From positions 1 to 27,440 of the forward strand of contig CAISYX010000329.1 in assembly GCA_903889815.1 (NCBI GenBank): a stretch of 27,440 nucleotides of DNA. The letters are read 5' to 3'. The notes below the pieces were generated by a model. The model was not told where the DNA came from, made no database searches, and saw nothing but the letters and a program-made list of their open reading frames with translations. Position numbers and translations under genes: made by a program. Shown here one piece after another: positions 8,515-16,301 of this stretch (position 1 is the first letter of the stretch; every line of letters starts with the position of its first letter). This stretch comes from an uncultured Gammaproteobacteria bacterium. GTDB taxonomy: Bacteria > Pseudomonadota > Gammaproteobacteria > Pseudomonadales > Pseudohongiellaceae.

Positions 8515-9004
8515 GAATGAGGAAGCTGTAGTCGTAGGGATTCGGCCCGTGTGCCGCAAAATCCTCACGTCCCAACTCATGCCACAAGGCCAGATCAAGC
8601 GGTGGGAAATGCGCGTCGCCCTCCACATCGGCGTGCACCTGTGTCAGGTACAGACGGTCCGCGAGCGGCAGTGCCAGCGCATAGATCTGCGCACCGCCGA
8701 TCACCACAGCTTCTTCGGCGCCATCGATCAGACAGATCTTTTCCGCCAGCGAAAGTGCCTGTTGCAGAGATTGCACCACGCGCACACCTTCAGCCTGAAA
8801 ATCCGCATCCCGGGTGATGACGATATTGGTGCGGCCAGGCAGCGGGCGACCGATGGAGTCCCAGGTCTTGCGCCCCATGATGATGGGCTTGCCCAGCGTG
8901 ACGCGCTTGAAGTACTTGAGGTCTTCCGGGAGATGCCAGGGCAGCGCGTTGTTGCGGCCGATGGTGCGATTGCGGGCCATGGCCCAGATCAAGGCAAGCT
9001 TCAC
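8498..9004 (-). CDS. folA: Dihydrofolate reductase
   Basis: The enzyme reduces dihydrofolate to tetrahydrofolate with NADPH and regenerates the cofactor consumed by thymidylate synthase, whose gene lies immediately upstream. The 168-residue product has the chromosomal-type DHFR motifs: NNALPWHLPEDLKYFK with catalytic acid D28, KPIIMGRKTWDSIGRPLPGR for NADPH binding, and VIGGAQIYALAL. The start is GTG at 9004, supported by a very strong ribosome site AGGAGGG (9011-9017, minus strand) six bases upstream. The 3' end overlaps the methyltransferase gene. It is the intrinsic type of enzyme, not a plasmid trimethoprim-resistance form. Confidence 0.97.
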   Translation of the reverse strand: MKLALIWAMARNRTIGRNNALPWHLPEDLKYFKRVTLGKPIIMGRKTWDSIGRPLPGRTNIVITRDADFQAEGVRVVQSLQQALSLAEKICLIDGAEEAVVIGGAQIYALALPLADRLYLTQVHADVEGDAHFPPLDLALWHELGREDFAAHGPNPYDYSFLILEREI

Positions 9005-9031
9005 GCAACGCCCTCCTGCTGTGAACGTGGA

Positions 9032-9826
9032 TCAGATGGCAACGGGCGCCTTGATGTGCGGATGGGATTCATAACCGACGAGTTCGAAATCATCATACAC
9101 GTAGCTGAAGATGTCCGCCGGACGGCGCTTGATCACCAGGGTCGGCAGTGGCAGCGGCGTGCGCGCGAGCTGCAGCTGCGTCTGCTCCAGATGATTGCTG
9201 TACAGATGCGTGTCGCCCCCGGTCCAGATGAAGTCTCCCACTTCGAGATCACACTGCTGCGCCACCATGTGGGTCAGCAAGGCGTAAGAGGCGATATTGA
9301 ACGGCACGCCCAGGAAAGTATCGGCGGAGCGCTGGTACAACTGGCAGGACAGCCGTCCGTTCGCCACGTAGAACTGGAACAGGGAATGGCAGGGCGGCAG
9401 CGCCATCTTGTCGACATAGGCCGGGTTGTAGGCCACCACCATCAGGCGGCGGGAATCCGGGTTGCGGCGAATCTGTTCGATGAGCTTGCTGATCTGATCC
9501 ACGGACTGGCCGTCGGGCCCGGGCCAGGAGCGCCACTGAAAACCGTAAACGGGCCCCAGGTCGCCGTTCTCATCAGCCCACTCGTCCCAGATGGAGACGC
9601 CGTTTTCCTTGAGGTAACGAATGTTGGTGTCCCCGGTCAGAAACCACAGCAGCTCATGGATGATGGAGCGCAGGTGCAGTTTCTTGGTGGTCAGCACCGG
9701 GAAACCTTGGGACAGGTCGAAACGCATCTGGTGGCCAAACACCGACAGCGTGCCGGTGCCGGTGCGGTCGCCCTTGGGGGTGCCTTCATCCAGGATTCTT
9801 TGCAGCAGATCGAGGTATTGCTTCAT
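9032..9826 (-). CDS. thyA: Thymidylate synthase
   Basis: ThyA makes dTMP from dUMP with methylene-tetrahydrofolate, producing dihydrofolate for FolA. The product is 264 residues, the same length as the E. coli enzyme, and nearly collinear with it: RTGTGTLSVFGHQ, DEWADENGDLGPVYG, the catalytic cysteine in PPCHSLFQFYV (C146), SCQLYQRS, FNIASYALL and WTGGDTHLYSNH. The frame stays open upstream, but the family N-terminus MKQYLDLLQ fixes the ATG at 9826. That ATG overlaps the lgt stop in an ATGA arrangement and no separate ribosome site is seen, so translation is probably coupled to lgt, as commonly found for the lgt-thyA pair. Confidence 0.98.
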   Translation of the reverse strand: MKQYLDLLQRILDEGTPKGDRTGTGTLSVFGHQMRFDLSQGFPVLTTKKLHLRSIIHELLWFLTGDTNIRYLKENGVSIWDEWADENGDLGPVYGFQWRSWPGPDGQSVDQISKLIEQIRRNPDSRRLMVVAYNPAYVDKMALPPCHSLFQFYVANGRLSCQLYQRSADTFLGVPFNIASYALLTHMVAQQCDLEVGDFIWTGGDTHLYSNHLEQTQLQLARTPLPLPTLVIKRRPADIFSYVYDDFELVGYESHPHIKAPVAI

Positions 9827-10623
9827 GGGGATACGCGTCCAGTCGGGCTGGGGGCATAGGCCAGCTTCAGCAGCCACAGCCCGGCGATGATCATGGGCAG
9901 GGAGAGTACCTGCCCCATCGTCATCCAGTCCAGCGCCACGAAACCCAGCCAGGAGTCGGGCTCGCGATAGAACTCCACGAAGAAACGCTGCAGACCGTAG
10001 CCGACGCCGAAGAAGCCCGACACCGCATAACGCGGACGCGGCGTCGAGGAGAACCACCACAGCAGGCCGAACAACAGCATGCCTTCAAGCGCGAACTGAT
10101 AGAGCTGCGAAGCATGGCGCGGGGCGGCATCCACATGGGGAAACACCATGCCCCAGGGCACGTCGGTGGGGCGCCCCCACAGTTCGCCGCCGATGAAATT
10201 GCCCAGTCTGCCAGCCCCCAGCCCGAAGGGGGCCAGCGGTGCAATGAAGTCCAGCACCTCGAAGTACTGCTTGCCCAGTTTGCCGGCATACCAATACAGC
10301 GCGGCCATCACTCCTAGAAAACCGCCATGGAAGGACATTCCCCCTTCCCACACCCGCAGCAGCCACAACGGGTCTTCCAGCAGGCGGTCGAAATTGTAGA
10401 AGAACGCCGAGCCTATGCGGCCGCCCAGCACAGCACCAAGCGCCCCGTAGAAGATCAGGTCGGCAATCTGCTCATCCGACCATTGTCCGGGGGCACGTGA
10501 CGCCCGAATTTTCGCCAGCCACCAGGCGCCACCAAAGGCGACGATGTACATGATGCCGTACCAGTGAACGGACAGAGGGCCAAGCGAAAAGGCGACGGGA
10601 TCAAACTGCGGATAAGTCAGCAT
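9823..10623 (-). CDS. lgt: Prolipoprotein diacylglyceryl transferase Lgt
   Basis: Lgt moves diacylglycerol from phosphatidylglycerol to the lipobox cysteine of prolipoproteins at the inner membrane, the first step of lipoprotein maturation. The 266-residue product shows the multi-helix pattern and the signature LGAGRLGNFIGGELWGR (essential arginine R139, equivalent to E. coli R143), plus GGRIG, WEGGMSFHGG (H99) and GLQRFFVEFYREPD. I chose ATG 10623, which yields the usual start MLTYPQFDPVAFSLGP; the open frame upstream has no family similarity. Its stop overlaps the thyA start. A gap of 132 bases separates it from ptsP and could hold its own promoter. Confidence 0.97.
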   Translation of the reverse strand: MLTYPQFDPVAFSLGPLSVHWYGIMYIVAFGGAWWLAKIRASRAPGQWSDEQIADLIFYGALGAVLGGRIGSAFFYNFDRLLEDPLWLLRVWEGGMSFHGGFLGVMAALYWYAGKLGKQYFEVLDFIAPLAPFGLGAGRLGNFIGGELWGRPTDVPWGMVFPHVDAAPRHASQLYQFALEGMLLFGLLWWFSSTPRPRYAVSGFFGVGYGLQRFFVEFYREPDSWLGFVALDWMTMGQVLSLPMIIAGLWLLKLAYAPSPTGRVSP

Positions 10624-10755
10624 GCAGGGCTTCTTGAACTGGATAATCTCGAGGAGTGGTGATGCTCCCTTATGCCCAGAGGGCTTGTCAAGGCGGGGGA
10701 GGATGGTCGGAGGGGCGGCTGTCACGCAGCATGGTGAATTGATCGAGTGATCACA

Positions 10756-13029
10756 TCAGTTGTTGCGTGACGTTCGCAGCAAACGGTCAACGCCTGCGTT
10801 GTACAGCGCCATGTCCACACAGTTTCGCACCGACTGGGCATCGTCCAGTTCCATGACCTGTGCCAGGAGTTCTTTCGCAACACTCAGGGGCACGCTGCGG
10901 ATGACAGCCTTCACCTTCAGCAGCGTGGTCGCATTCATGGAAAGAATGTCGAAACCCATGGCGATCAGCAGAATGGCTGCACCGGGGTCCCCGGCCATTT
11001 CCCCGCAGATGCTCACGGGTCGGTTCTCGCGATGAGCTTCCGTCACGACGTGTTGCAGCGCCTGCAGCACAGCCGGGTGGAAAGAGGAATACAGGCTGGC
11101 CACGCGGGGATTGTTGCGGTCAACGGCCAGCAGATACTGCGTCAGGTCATTGCTGCCCACGGAGATGAAATCCACCAGCCGGCACAATGCGCGCGTCTGA
11201 TACACGGCCGCCGGCAACTCGATCATCACACCAATGGGCGGCATGCGCACATCGTGTCCTTCTTCGCGCAATTCGCGCCAGGCCCGCTTGATGATCTGGA
11301 TTGAACCAGTGACTTCCTGCACATTGGAGATCATTGGCAGCATGATCTGCAGATTGTCGAGTCCCTCACTGGCGCGAATCATTGCCCGTACCTGGGCGAT
11401 GAAGATTTCCGGGTGATCGAGAGTGACACGGATGCCGCGCCAGCCCAGGAAAGGGTTCTCTTCCTCGATGGGGAAGTAAGGCAAGGCCTTGTCGCCGCCG
11501 ATGTCGAGGGTGCGCATGGTCACCAGTTTCGGCGCAAAGGCTTGCAGTTGTTCACGATAGATATCCGCCTGCTCCTGCTCACTCGGGAAGCGTTCCGCCA
11601 GCAGGAAGGGCACTTCGGTGCGGAACAGGCCGATACCTTCGGCGCCGTGGTCAAGGGAACGCACTACGTCCGACATCAGACCGGTGTTCACCCACAGATT
11701 CACTCGATGATGGTCGGGCGTCTCGCAGGGCAGATGGATCAGGCCTTCCAGCCCCTTGATCAGCTGCTCCTCTTCCTTGATGACTTCCCGGTAGCGGTTG
11801 CGCAGCTTGTCCGAAGGGTTGCTGTAGACCTGGCCGTTGTAGCCGTCGACGATCAGCTCGCGTCCGTCCAGCTGGCGATAGGGCAAATCCACCACGCCCA
11901 TCGCCGTGGGGATGCCCATGGTGCGGGCCAGAATGGCGACATGCGAGTTGCCCGAGCCTTTCACAGAGATCAGGCCCCGCAGCTTTTCCTTGGGCACTTC
12001 GGCCAGCATTGCCGCTGTCAGTTCCTCACCCACCAGGATGGTATCGTCGGGATACTCTGCCTTCACGACGTCTTGATCCTGCAGATAAAACAGCACGCGG
12101 CTGCACAGATCCTTGATGTCGGCGGCACGCTCGCGCAGGTAGGGGTCCTTCATCAGCTCGAACGTGCGGACATGATCCTTCGCCACATCGGCCAGCGCCC
12201 CTTGTGCCCAGTTGCCGAGACGGATGCGATCCTGCACTTCCTTGCCAAGCGCGTCGTCATCCAGCATGCGCAGGTAGACCGCGAACAGCTCGCGCTCTTC
12301 CGGGCGCAGTCGATTCTCAAGAGACGTGGCCAGCCGGCTCATGTCATCGCGCACGGCCTGCAGCGCGCCGTTGAAGAATTCCACTTCCTTTTCGACATCG
12401 GCACAGGCGCGATTGGGGATAAGGTCCAGGTCAGCTGGCGGAAACACAACCACGGCACGGCCGATAGCCACGCCCGTGGAGCCGGCGACGCCGCTGAAAC
12501 TGGTGTCAGACTTGCGCTGGCCCGAGGGACTAATGCCTTGAATCGCGCCCGTGGCTTCGGCCGCGGCAATCACGCCTGCCAGCTGGGCAGACAAGGTGAT
12601 CAGGAAGGCCTCTTCGCCTTCATCGAAGCTGCGCTTTGCACGGTGTTGCACCACGAGCACACCCAGCACCTTGCGATGGTGAATGATGGGCACACCCAGA
12701 AAGGAGCTGAACTGCTCTTCGCCGGTTTCAGACAAGTAATGATAGCTGGGGTGGGATTGCGCGTCTTGCAGATTGACCGGCTCGGCATTTCTGGCGACCA
12801 GGCCGACCAGGCCTTCCCCCAGCTGCAGACTGACATGGCCAACCGCTGACTTCTTGAGCCCTTCAGTCGCCATTAGCACGTGGCTGTTGATCTCGGAATC
12901 CAGCAGGTAGACGGAGCACACCTGTGTGTTCATGGCATCCCGCACTCGGGAAACGATGACATTGAGGGCAGACTGCAGGTCCTTCGCAGTGTTTACCTCC
13001 TGGACTATTTCACGCAATCGTTCAAGCAT
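10756..13029 (-). CDS. ptsP: PtsP, enzyme I of the nitrogen phosphotransferase system (GAF domain fusion)
   Basis: EI-Ntr autophosphorylates with phosphoenolpyruvate and passes phosphate to NPr (PtsO) and PtsN, linking nitrogen and carbon status to potassium transport and other outputs. The 757-residue protein has an N-terminal GAF domain (about 1-165), the EI N-terminal helical domain (about 180-310), the phosphohistidine domain with GSGNSHVAILARTMGIPTAMG (H363), and the PEP-binding TIM barrel with GIGLFRTE, GWRGIR, MLPMISNVQE, SVGSNDLTQY and SICGEMAGDP. The length is close to E. coli PtsP. The ATG lies 13 bases after rppH, and the rppH-ptsP-lgt-thyA order is the same as in E. coli and Pseudomonas. 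Confidence 0.97.
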   Translation of the reverse strand: MLERLREIVQEVNTAKDLQSALNVIVSRVRDAMNTQVCSVYLLDSEINSHVLMATEGLKKSAVGHVSLQLGEGLVGLVARNAEPVNLQDAQSHPSYHYLSETGEEQFSSFLGVPIIHHRKVLGVLVVQHRAKRSFDEGEEAFLITLSAQLAGVIAAAEATGAIQGISPSGQRKSDTSFSGVAGSTGVAIGRAVVVFPPADLDLIPNRACADVEKEVEFFNGALQAVRDDMSRLATSLENRLRPEERELFAVYLRMLDDDALGKEVQDRIRLGNWAQGALADVAKDHVRTFELMKDPYLRERAADIKDLCSRVLFYLQDQDVVKAEYPDDTILVGEELTAAMLAEVPKEKLRGLISVKGSGNSHVAILARTMGIPTAMGVVDLPYRQLDGRELIVDGYNGQVYSNPSDKLRNRYREVIKEEEQLIKGLEGLIHLPCETPDHHRVNLWVNTGLMSDVVRSLDHGAEGIGLFRTEVPFLLAERFPSEQEQADIYREQLQAFAPKLVTMRTLDIGGDKALPYFPIEEENPFLGWRGIRVTLDHPEIFIAQVRAMIRASEGLDNLQIMLPMISNVQEVTGSIQIIKRAWRELREEGHDVRMPPIGVMIELPAAVYQTRALCRLVDFISVGSNDLTQYLLAVDRNNPRVASLYSSFHPAVLQALQHVVTEAHRENRPVSICGEMAGDPGAAILLIAMGFDILSMNATTLLKVKAVIRSVPLSVAKELLAQVMELDDAQSVRNCVDMALYNAGVDRLLRTSRNN

Positions 13030-13042
13030 GTTGAGGGTTCCG

Positions 13043-13528
13043 TCAGGTGCGTACGAATTGATTCAGGGGCTTCACCAGCTCCTTGAGCGCCTGGCGGTAG
13101 ACTTCACGCTTGAAGTCGATGACCTGACTGAGAGGGTACCAGAAGCTTACCCATTGCCAGTCATCGAACTCGGGACTGTTGTTGGATGCCAGATTGATCT
13201 TCTGATCTTCGGAACGCAGTCCGAGCAGATACCATTTCTGCTTCTGGCCAATGCACGTGGGATTGGTATTCTGGCGAATCAGGTTCCTGGGAAGATGGTA
13301 ATACAACCATCCTTTGGTGGAGGACAGTATCTGCACGTCGGCAGCCTCCAGCCCGACTTCTTCCTTCAATTCGCGAAACATGGCCTGCTGCAGCCGCTCA
13401 CCATGGCGGATGCCACCCTGGGGGAACTGCCAGGCCTCCTGGCCAATGCGCTTGGCCCACAACAACTGGCCGCGCGTGTTGCAGATGATGATGCCGACAT
13501 TTGGTCTGAACCCTTGAGAATCTATCAT
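13043..13528 (-). CDS. rppH: RNA pyrophosphohydrolase RppH (Nudix)
   Basis: RppH converts the 5' triphosphate (or diphosphate) of mRNA to monophosphate and so opens transcripts to RNase E decay. The 161-residue product has a complete Nudix box at residues 38-60, GGIRHGERL through RELKEEVGL, with metal-binding E53, E56 and E57, and the RppH-type N-terminus GFRPNVGIIICN and QEAWQFPQGG. The length matches E. coli RppH without its C-terminal tail. The ATG at 13528 has AGGAA about ten bases upstream. It heads the leftward cluster and is divergent from the HAD phosphatase gene across 163 bases. Confidence 0.96.
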   Translation of the reverse strand: MIDSQGFRPNVGIIICNTRGQLLWAKRIGQEAWQFPQGGIRHGERLQQAMFRELKEEVGLEAADVQILSSTKGWLYYHLPRNLIRQNTNPTCIGQKQKWYLLGLRSEDQKINLASNNSPEFDDWQWVSFWYPLSQVIDFKREVYRQALKELVKPLNQFVRT

Positions 13529-13649
13529 CGCGCAACCGGTTCCTGTCGTTGAAAAGCATCACCGGCATTGTTTCACAACTGCGAAGGGTTGTTCAACGGG
13601 ATGCCGGGAATCGGCCGACGGGGCTGGCACGGCCGCACACTGCACAGGT

Positions 13650-13655
13650 TATAAT
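13650..13655 (+). promoter_or_regulatory. Perfect -10 box (TATAAT) before the HAD phosphatase gene
   Basis: TATAAT lies 36 bases before the ATG at 13692 and is followed by the GC-rich stretch GCCCGCCC where transcription should begin. The -35 region is poor; the best match, CTGGCA at 13624-13629, has a long 20-base spacer. A GC-rich discriminator after the -10 box is typical of promoters repressed in the stringent response, but that is inference. Confidence 0.5.
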
Positions 13656-13691
13656 GCCCGCCCATTCACGCATCCGCCGGACATCAGGCCC

Positions 13692-14375
13692 ATGACTCTT
13701 GCCATTTTCGACCTCGACAACACGCTGCTGCGCGGCGACAGTGATCACTCTTTCGGGGACTTTCTCATCAGTAAAGGGCTTGTCGATGCCGTGCAGCACA
13801 AGGCGCGCAATGACTACTTCTACCAGCAATACAAGAATGGCGGCCTGGACATGGTGGCCTATACCGAATTCGTGGTCAGCGCACTGCAAGGCATGTCACG
13901 TGCGCAGCGCGAGGCACTGCACCGCGACTACATGCGCGACTTCATCGAACCGATGATGCTGCCTGCTGCCGAAGCGCTGCTGGAAACCCATCGCCTGCGT
14001 GGTGATTATTGTCTGATCATTACAGCAACGAACCGCTTCATTACGGAACCGATTGCAGAACGACTGAAAGTGGACGCCTTGATCGCCACCGATCTGGAAC
14101 TTGCCGATGACCAGTTTACAGGTCGTATCGTTGGTATTCCGAGTTTCCAGGCGGGGAAGGTGCAGCGGCTGACACAGTGGCTGGAGTCACACAACGCCCG
14201 AGGCACGCCTGGCATGGCGCCGCTTGGCATGGAGGACAGTGTGTTCTACAGCGATTCATTCAATGACCTGCCGCTGCTGGAGCGCGCCACACGCGCAGTC
14301 GCTGTGGATCCCGATGACACCCTGCGTGGCATCGCCGAGGCCAGGGGCTGGGAGATCATCACCCTGCGCGGGTGA
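13692..14375 (+). CDS. HAD-superfamily IB phosphatase (SerB/histidinol-phosphatase-like)
   Basis: This 227-residue protein has all HAD motifs: IFDLDNTLL with nucleophile D7 and acid D9, the IITATN threonine of motif II, K of motif III in FQAGKVQRL, and the YSDSFNDLPLL acidic motif IV. A helical cap lies between residues about 15 and 100. It belongs to the TIGR01490-like IB group related to phosphoserine phosphatase. In Pseudomonas the homologous gene occupies the same place beside rppH and ptsP and, as I recall, has been reported to act as a histidinol-phosphate phosphatase, so a role in histidine synthesis is plausible. The start ATG follows a perfect TATAAT box. Its end is 22 bases from the converging gcvR end. 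Confidence 0.88.
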   Translation: MTLAIFDLDNTLLRGDSDHSFGDFLISKGLVDAVQHKARNDYFYQQYKNGGLDMVAYTEFVVSALQGMSRAQREALHRDYMRDFIEPMMLPAAEALLETHRLRGDYCLIITATNRFITEPIAERLKVDALIATDLELADDQFTGRIVGIPSFQAGKVQRLTQWLESHNARGTPGMAPLGMEDSVFYSDSFNDLPLLERATRAVAVDPDDTLRGIAEARGWEIITLRG

Positions 14376-14397
14376 GTACCGACCCCCTTGGCGCAGC

Positions 14398-14919
14398 TCA
14401 CTGCAGCGACACCAGTGCAATCTCAACGATCAAATCATCCGCCAGCTGTTCCAGCTGGCGCTGCAGGGCGCGCACGTCCAGGTCGGCGGGCACCTTCAGT
14501 TCCGCCTGCGCATTGAAGAGGGATTCGCCCGACATGGGCGCAGCGGTGCATTGCGTCGCCAGTTCTTCCACATTCACGTGCTGCAGTGCCAGTGCGCGGG
14601 AAATCTCCTTGATGATGCCTGGCCGGTCATTGCCTACCAGCGTCAGCCGCAGCGAACGCTGGCGTGTCGGAGCATCACTCAGGCGGACTTTCTCCACCAC
14701 CAGTTTCAGCGCCGAGGACAATTTTTGCAGGTCCTGAATCAAGGCGTCGGCATGCGCATCAGCCACACTGACGCGCAGAATGCCGGCAAACTTGCCAGCC
14801 AGGTGGGACATGTTGCTTTCCAGCCAGTTGCCGGAATGCCGGGCGACGGTATCGGCCAGCATCTCGACGAGACCAGGCTTGTCATCACCAATGACCGTGA
14901 GCACCAGATACGTGGACAT
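14398..14919 (-). CDS. gcvR: GcvR-like regulator with two ACT domains
   Basis: The 173-residue product is built of two ACT domains, one starting LVLTVIGDDKPGLVEMLADTV (here residues 5-25) and the second LRLTLVGNDRPGIIKEISRAL around 90-110. This is the architecture of GcvR, which in E. coli binds glycine and antagonises the activator GcvA of the glycine-cleavage operon. No gcvA or gcv genes are in the window. The ribosome site AGGAGG (14927-14932, minus strand) is formed by the last sense codons of the upstream molybdoenzyme gene, whose TGA is three bases before this ATG, so translation is coupled to it. The name follows homology; the signal sensed is unknown. Confidence 0.85.
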   Translation of the reverse strand: MSTYLVLTVIGDDKPGLVEMLADTVARHSGNWLESNMSHLAGKFAGILRVSVADAHADALIQDLQKLSSALKLVVEKVRLSDAPTRQRSLRLTLVGNDRPGIIKEISRALALQHVNVEELATQCTAAPMSGESLFNAQAELKVPADLDVRALQRQLEQLADDLIVEIALVSLQ

Positions 14920-14922
14920 GGC

Positions 14923-16092
14923 TCAGCCTCCTATCATTACACGCCGGGGAAACTGGCCGAACTCTTCCCAGTAACTCACTCGCTCTGGCAGCTCTTCCGC
15001 CGTGCCCTGCACGCGACCATTGCTGTCAGTGACACGTGACACCAGAGTGTGTTCGCCGGGCTGCGCTCCCTGCCAGTCGAAGCTGAACAGCTTCCACGAG
15101 AACTGCGAGGCTTCGGGGTCCAGCGTTGCCTGTTGCCAGGGTCCGTTGTCGATGCTGACTTCCACGCTGCGCAGCGGAGTGCCGTCATTGAGCACGAAAC
15201 CACGAACAGTATGGGCATTGCCATTGCGCGTGACGCGGACGATGGCTGACTTCAGATTCATTTTCGCCACCGAGTTTTCCACCCAGCGCTCCGTGCCGCC
15301 CACGACTTCCCGCTTCAGGGTAACGTAATCACGGCCCATGAAGCGCCCCATGTAGCGCGTATCCTGCACGTGGATCTGCGTCAGCCATTTCACGTTGGCC
15401 ACGCCATACCACCCGGGCGCCAGCAGGCGGACGGGCTTGCCGTGGAAATGCGGCAGCGGTTCACCATTCATCTCGAAGGCCAGCAGGTTGTTCTCGTTCA
15501 TGGCGTCTTCCACCGACATGCTGCGCGCAAAGGCCTTGGGCACCTTGCGTCCGCGAATCTCTTCTTCACCGATGTCAGCGCCGAAAAACACCACTTCCTT
15601 GCCTTCTGGCTGAATGCCTGCTTCCGTGAGGATGTCGCGCAGGCTGACACCGCGCCAGGTGGCATTGCCGATCAGACCGTGAAAGAGGCGATTGCCGTTG
15701 CCGCCGCACTCAAAGCCGACGTCCTTTTCGATGACGGGACGACTGCGCAGCTGCTCCAGGGAAAAACTCAGCGGGCGATCCACCAGTCCTGTCACGTTCA
15801 GCTGGTAGCTTGCATTGTCCACTTCCGGCTGACCGTAGTGCTGCACGAGGTAGAAGTCATCATTGTCGGTGTAGAAGGAATTGATACGGCGCGTATCGAG
15901 AAAATGCGTGGCGCCCGGTCGAACGGGCTGCGGATTGAAGGTGTCGGGAACATCGGTGAAGGGCACATCCACCTCGCCTTGAGCAAGGGCAGGCATCATC
16001 CAGTTAGGAAAACTCATGGCCCCAAGGGTCACGACACCTGTATTGAGTGCTCCCTTCAGAAGCTTTCGTCGATCTGGATTCTCCGGATGCAT
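14923..16092 (-). CDS. Exported sulfite-oxidase-family molybdopterin enzyme
   Basis: The 389-residue product starts with a twin-arginine-type leader (RRKLLKGAL at residues 8-16, then a hydrophobic stretch ending in PALAQ), so it should be exported folded with its cofactor. The molybdopterin domain includes DVGFECGGNGNRLF with the probable molybdenum-ligand cysteine C129, ATWRGVSLRDIL, and HGKPVRLLAPGWYGVANVKWL. The C-terminal third is the dimerisation domain of sulfite oxidases (VEVSIDNGPWQQATL). SoxC and SorA are the closest named types; neither a cytochrome partner (SoxD/SorB) nor other sox genes are nearby. A ribosome site AGGGAGAG lies seven bases before the ATG. The electron acceptor and exact substrate are unknown. 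Confidence 0.85.
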   Translation of the reverse strand: MHPENPDRRKLLKGALNTGVVTLGAMSFPNWMMPALAQGEVDVPFTDVPDTFNPQPVRPGATHFLDTRRINSFYTDNDDFYLVQHYGQPEVDNASYQLNVTGLVDRPLSFSLEQLRSRPVIEKDVGFECGGNGNRLFHGLIGNATWRGVSLRDILTEAGIQPEGKEVVFFGADIGEEEIRGRKVPKAFARSMSVEDAMNENNLLAFEMNGEPLPHFHGKPVRLLAPGWYGVANVKWLTQIHVQDTRYMGRFMGRDYVTLKREVVGGTERWVENSVAKMNLKSAIVRVTRNGNAHTVRGFVLNDGTPLRSVEVSIDNGPWQQATLDPEASQFSWKLFSFDWQGAQPGEHTLVSRVTDSNGRVQGTAEELPERVSYWEEFGQFPRRVMIGG

Positions 16093-16301
16093 GCTGTGCT
16101 CTCCCTTTTTCGCTTTTGTTTGAATTATGTCTGCGTGCCGCGATCGGCGCGGCCCGACGATAGCACAGGCTCCGGAAGCTTGCCTACACGCGGGCAGCTA
16201 CGGTGTGCTGGCTGGACTTCCCTGTGCAAATTTGGAAAGATCAGACCGTCCTCCGAGCTGTTGCAATGCTTCTGTCCATTCGACCCGCCAGCAAGAGACT
16301 T

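Noticed and set aside
8408..9859. Open frame of 483 codons on the plus strand
   Set aside because: It lies antisense to folA and thyA, whose products are unmistakable; it is a by-product of GC-rich codon use.
11413..12849. Open frame of 478 codons on the plus strand
   Set aside because: Antisense to ptsP; the translation is histidine- and glutamine-rich with no family resemblance.
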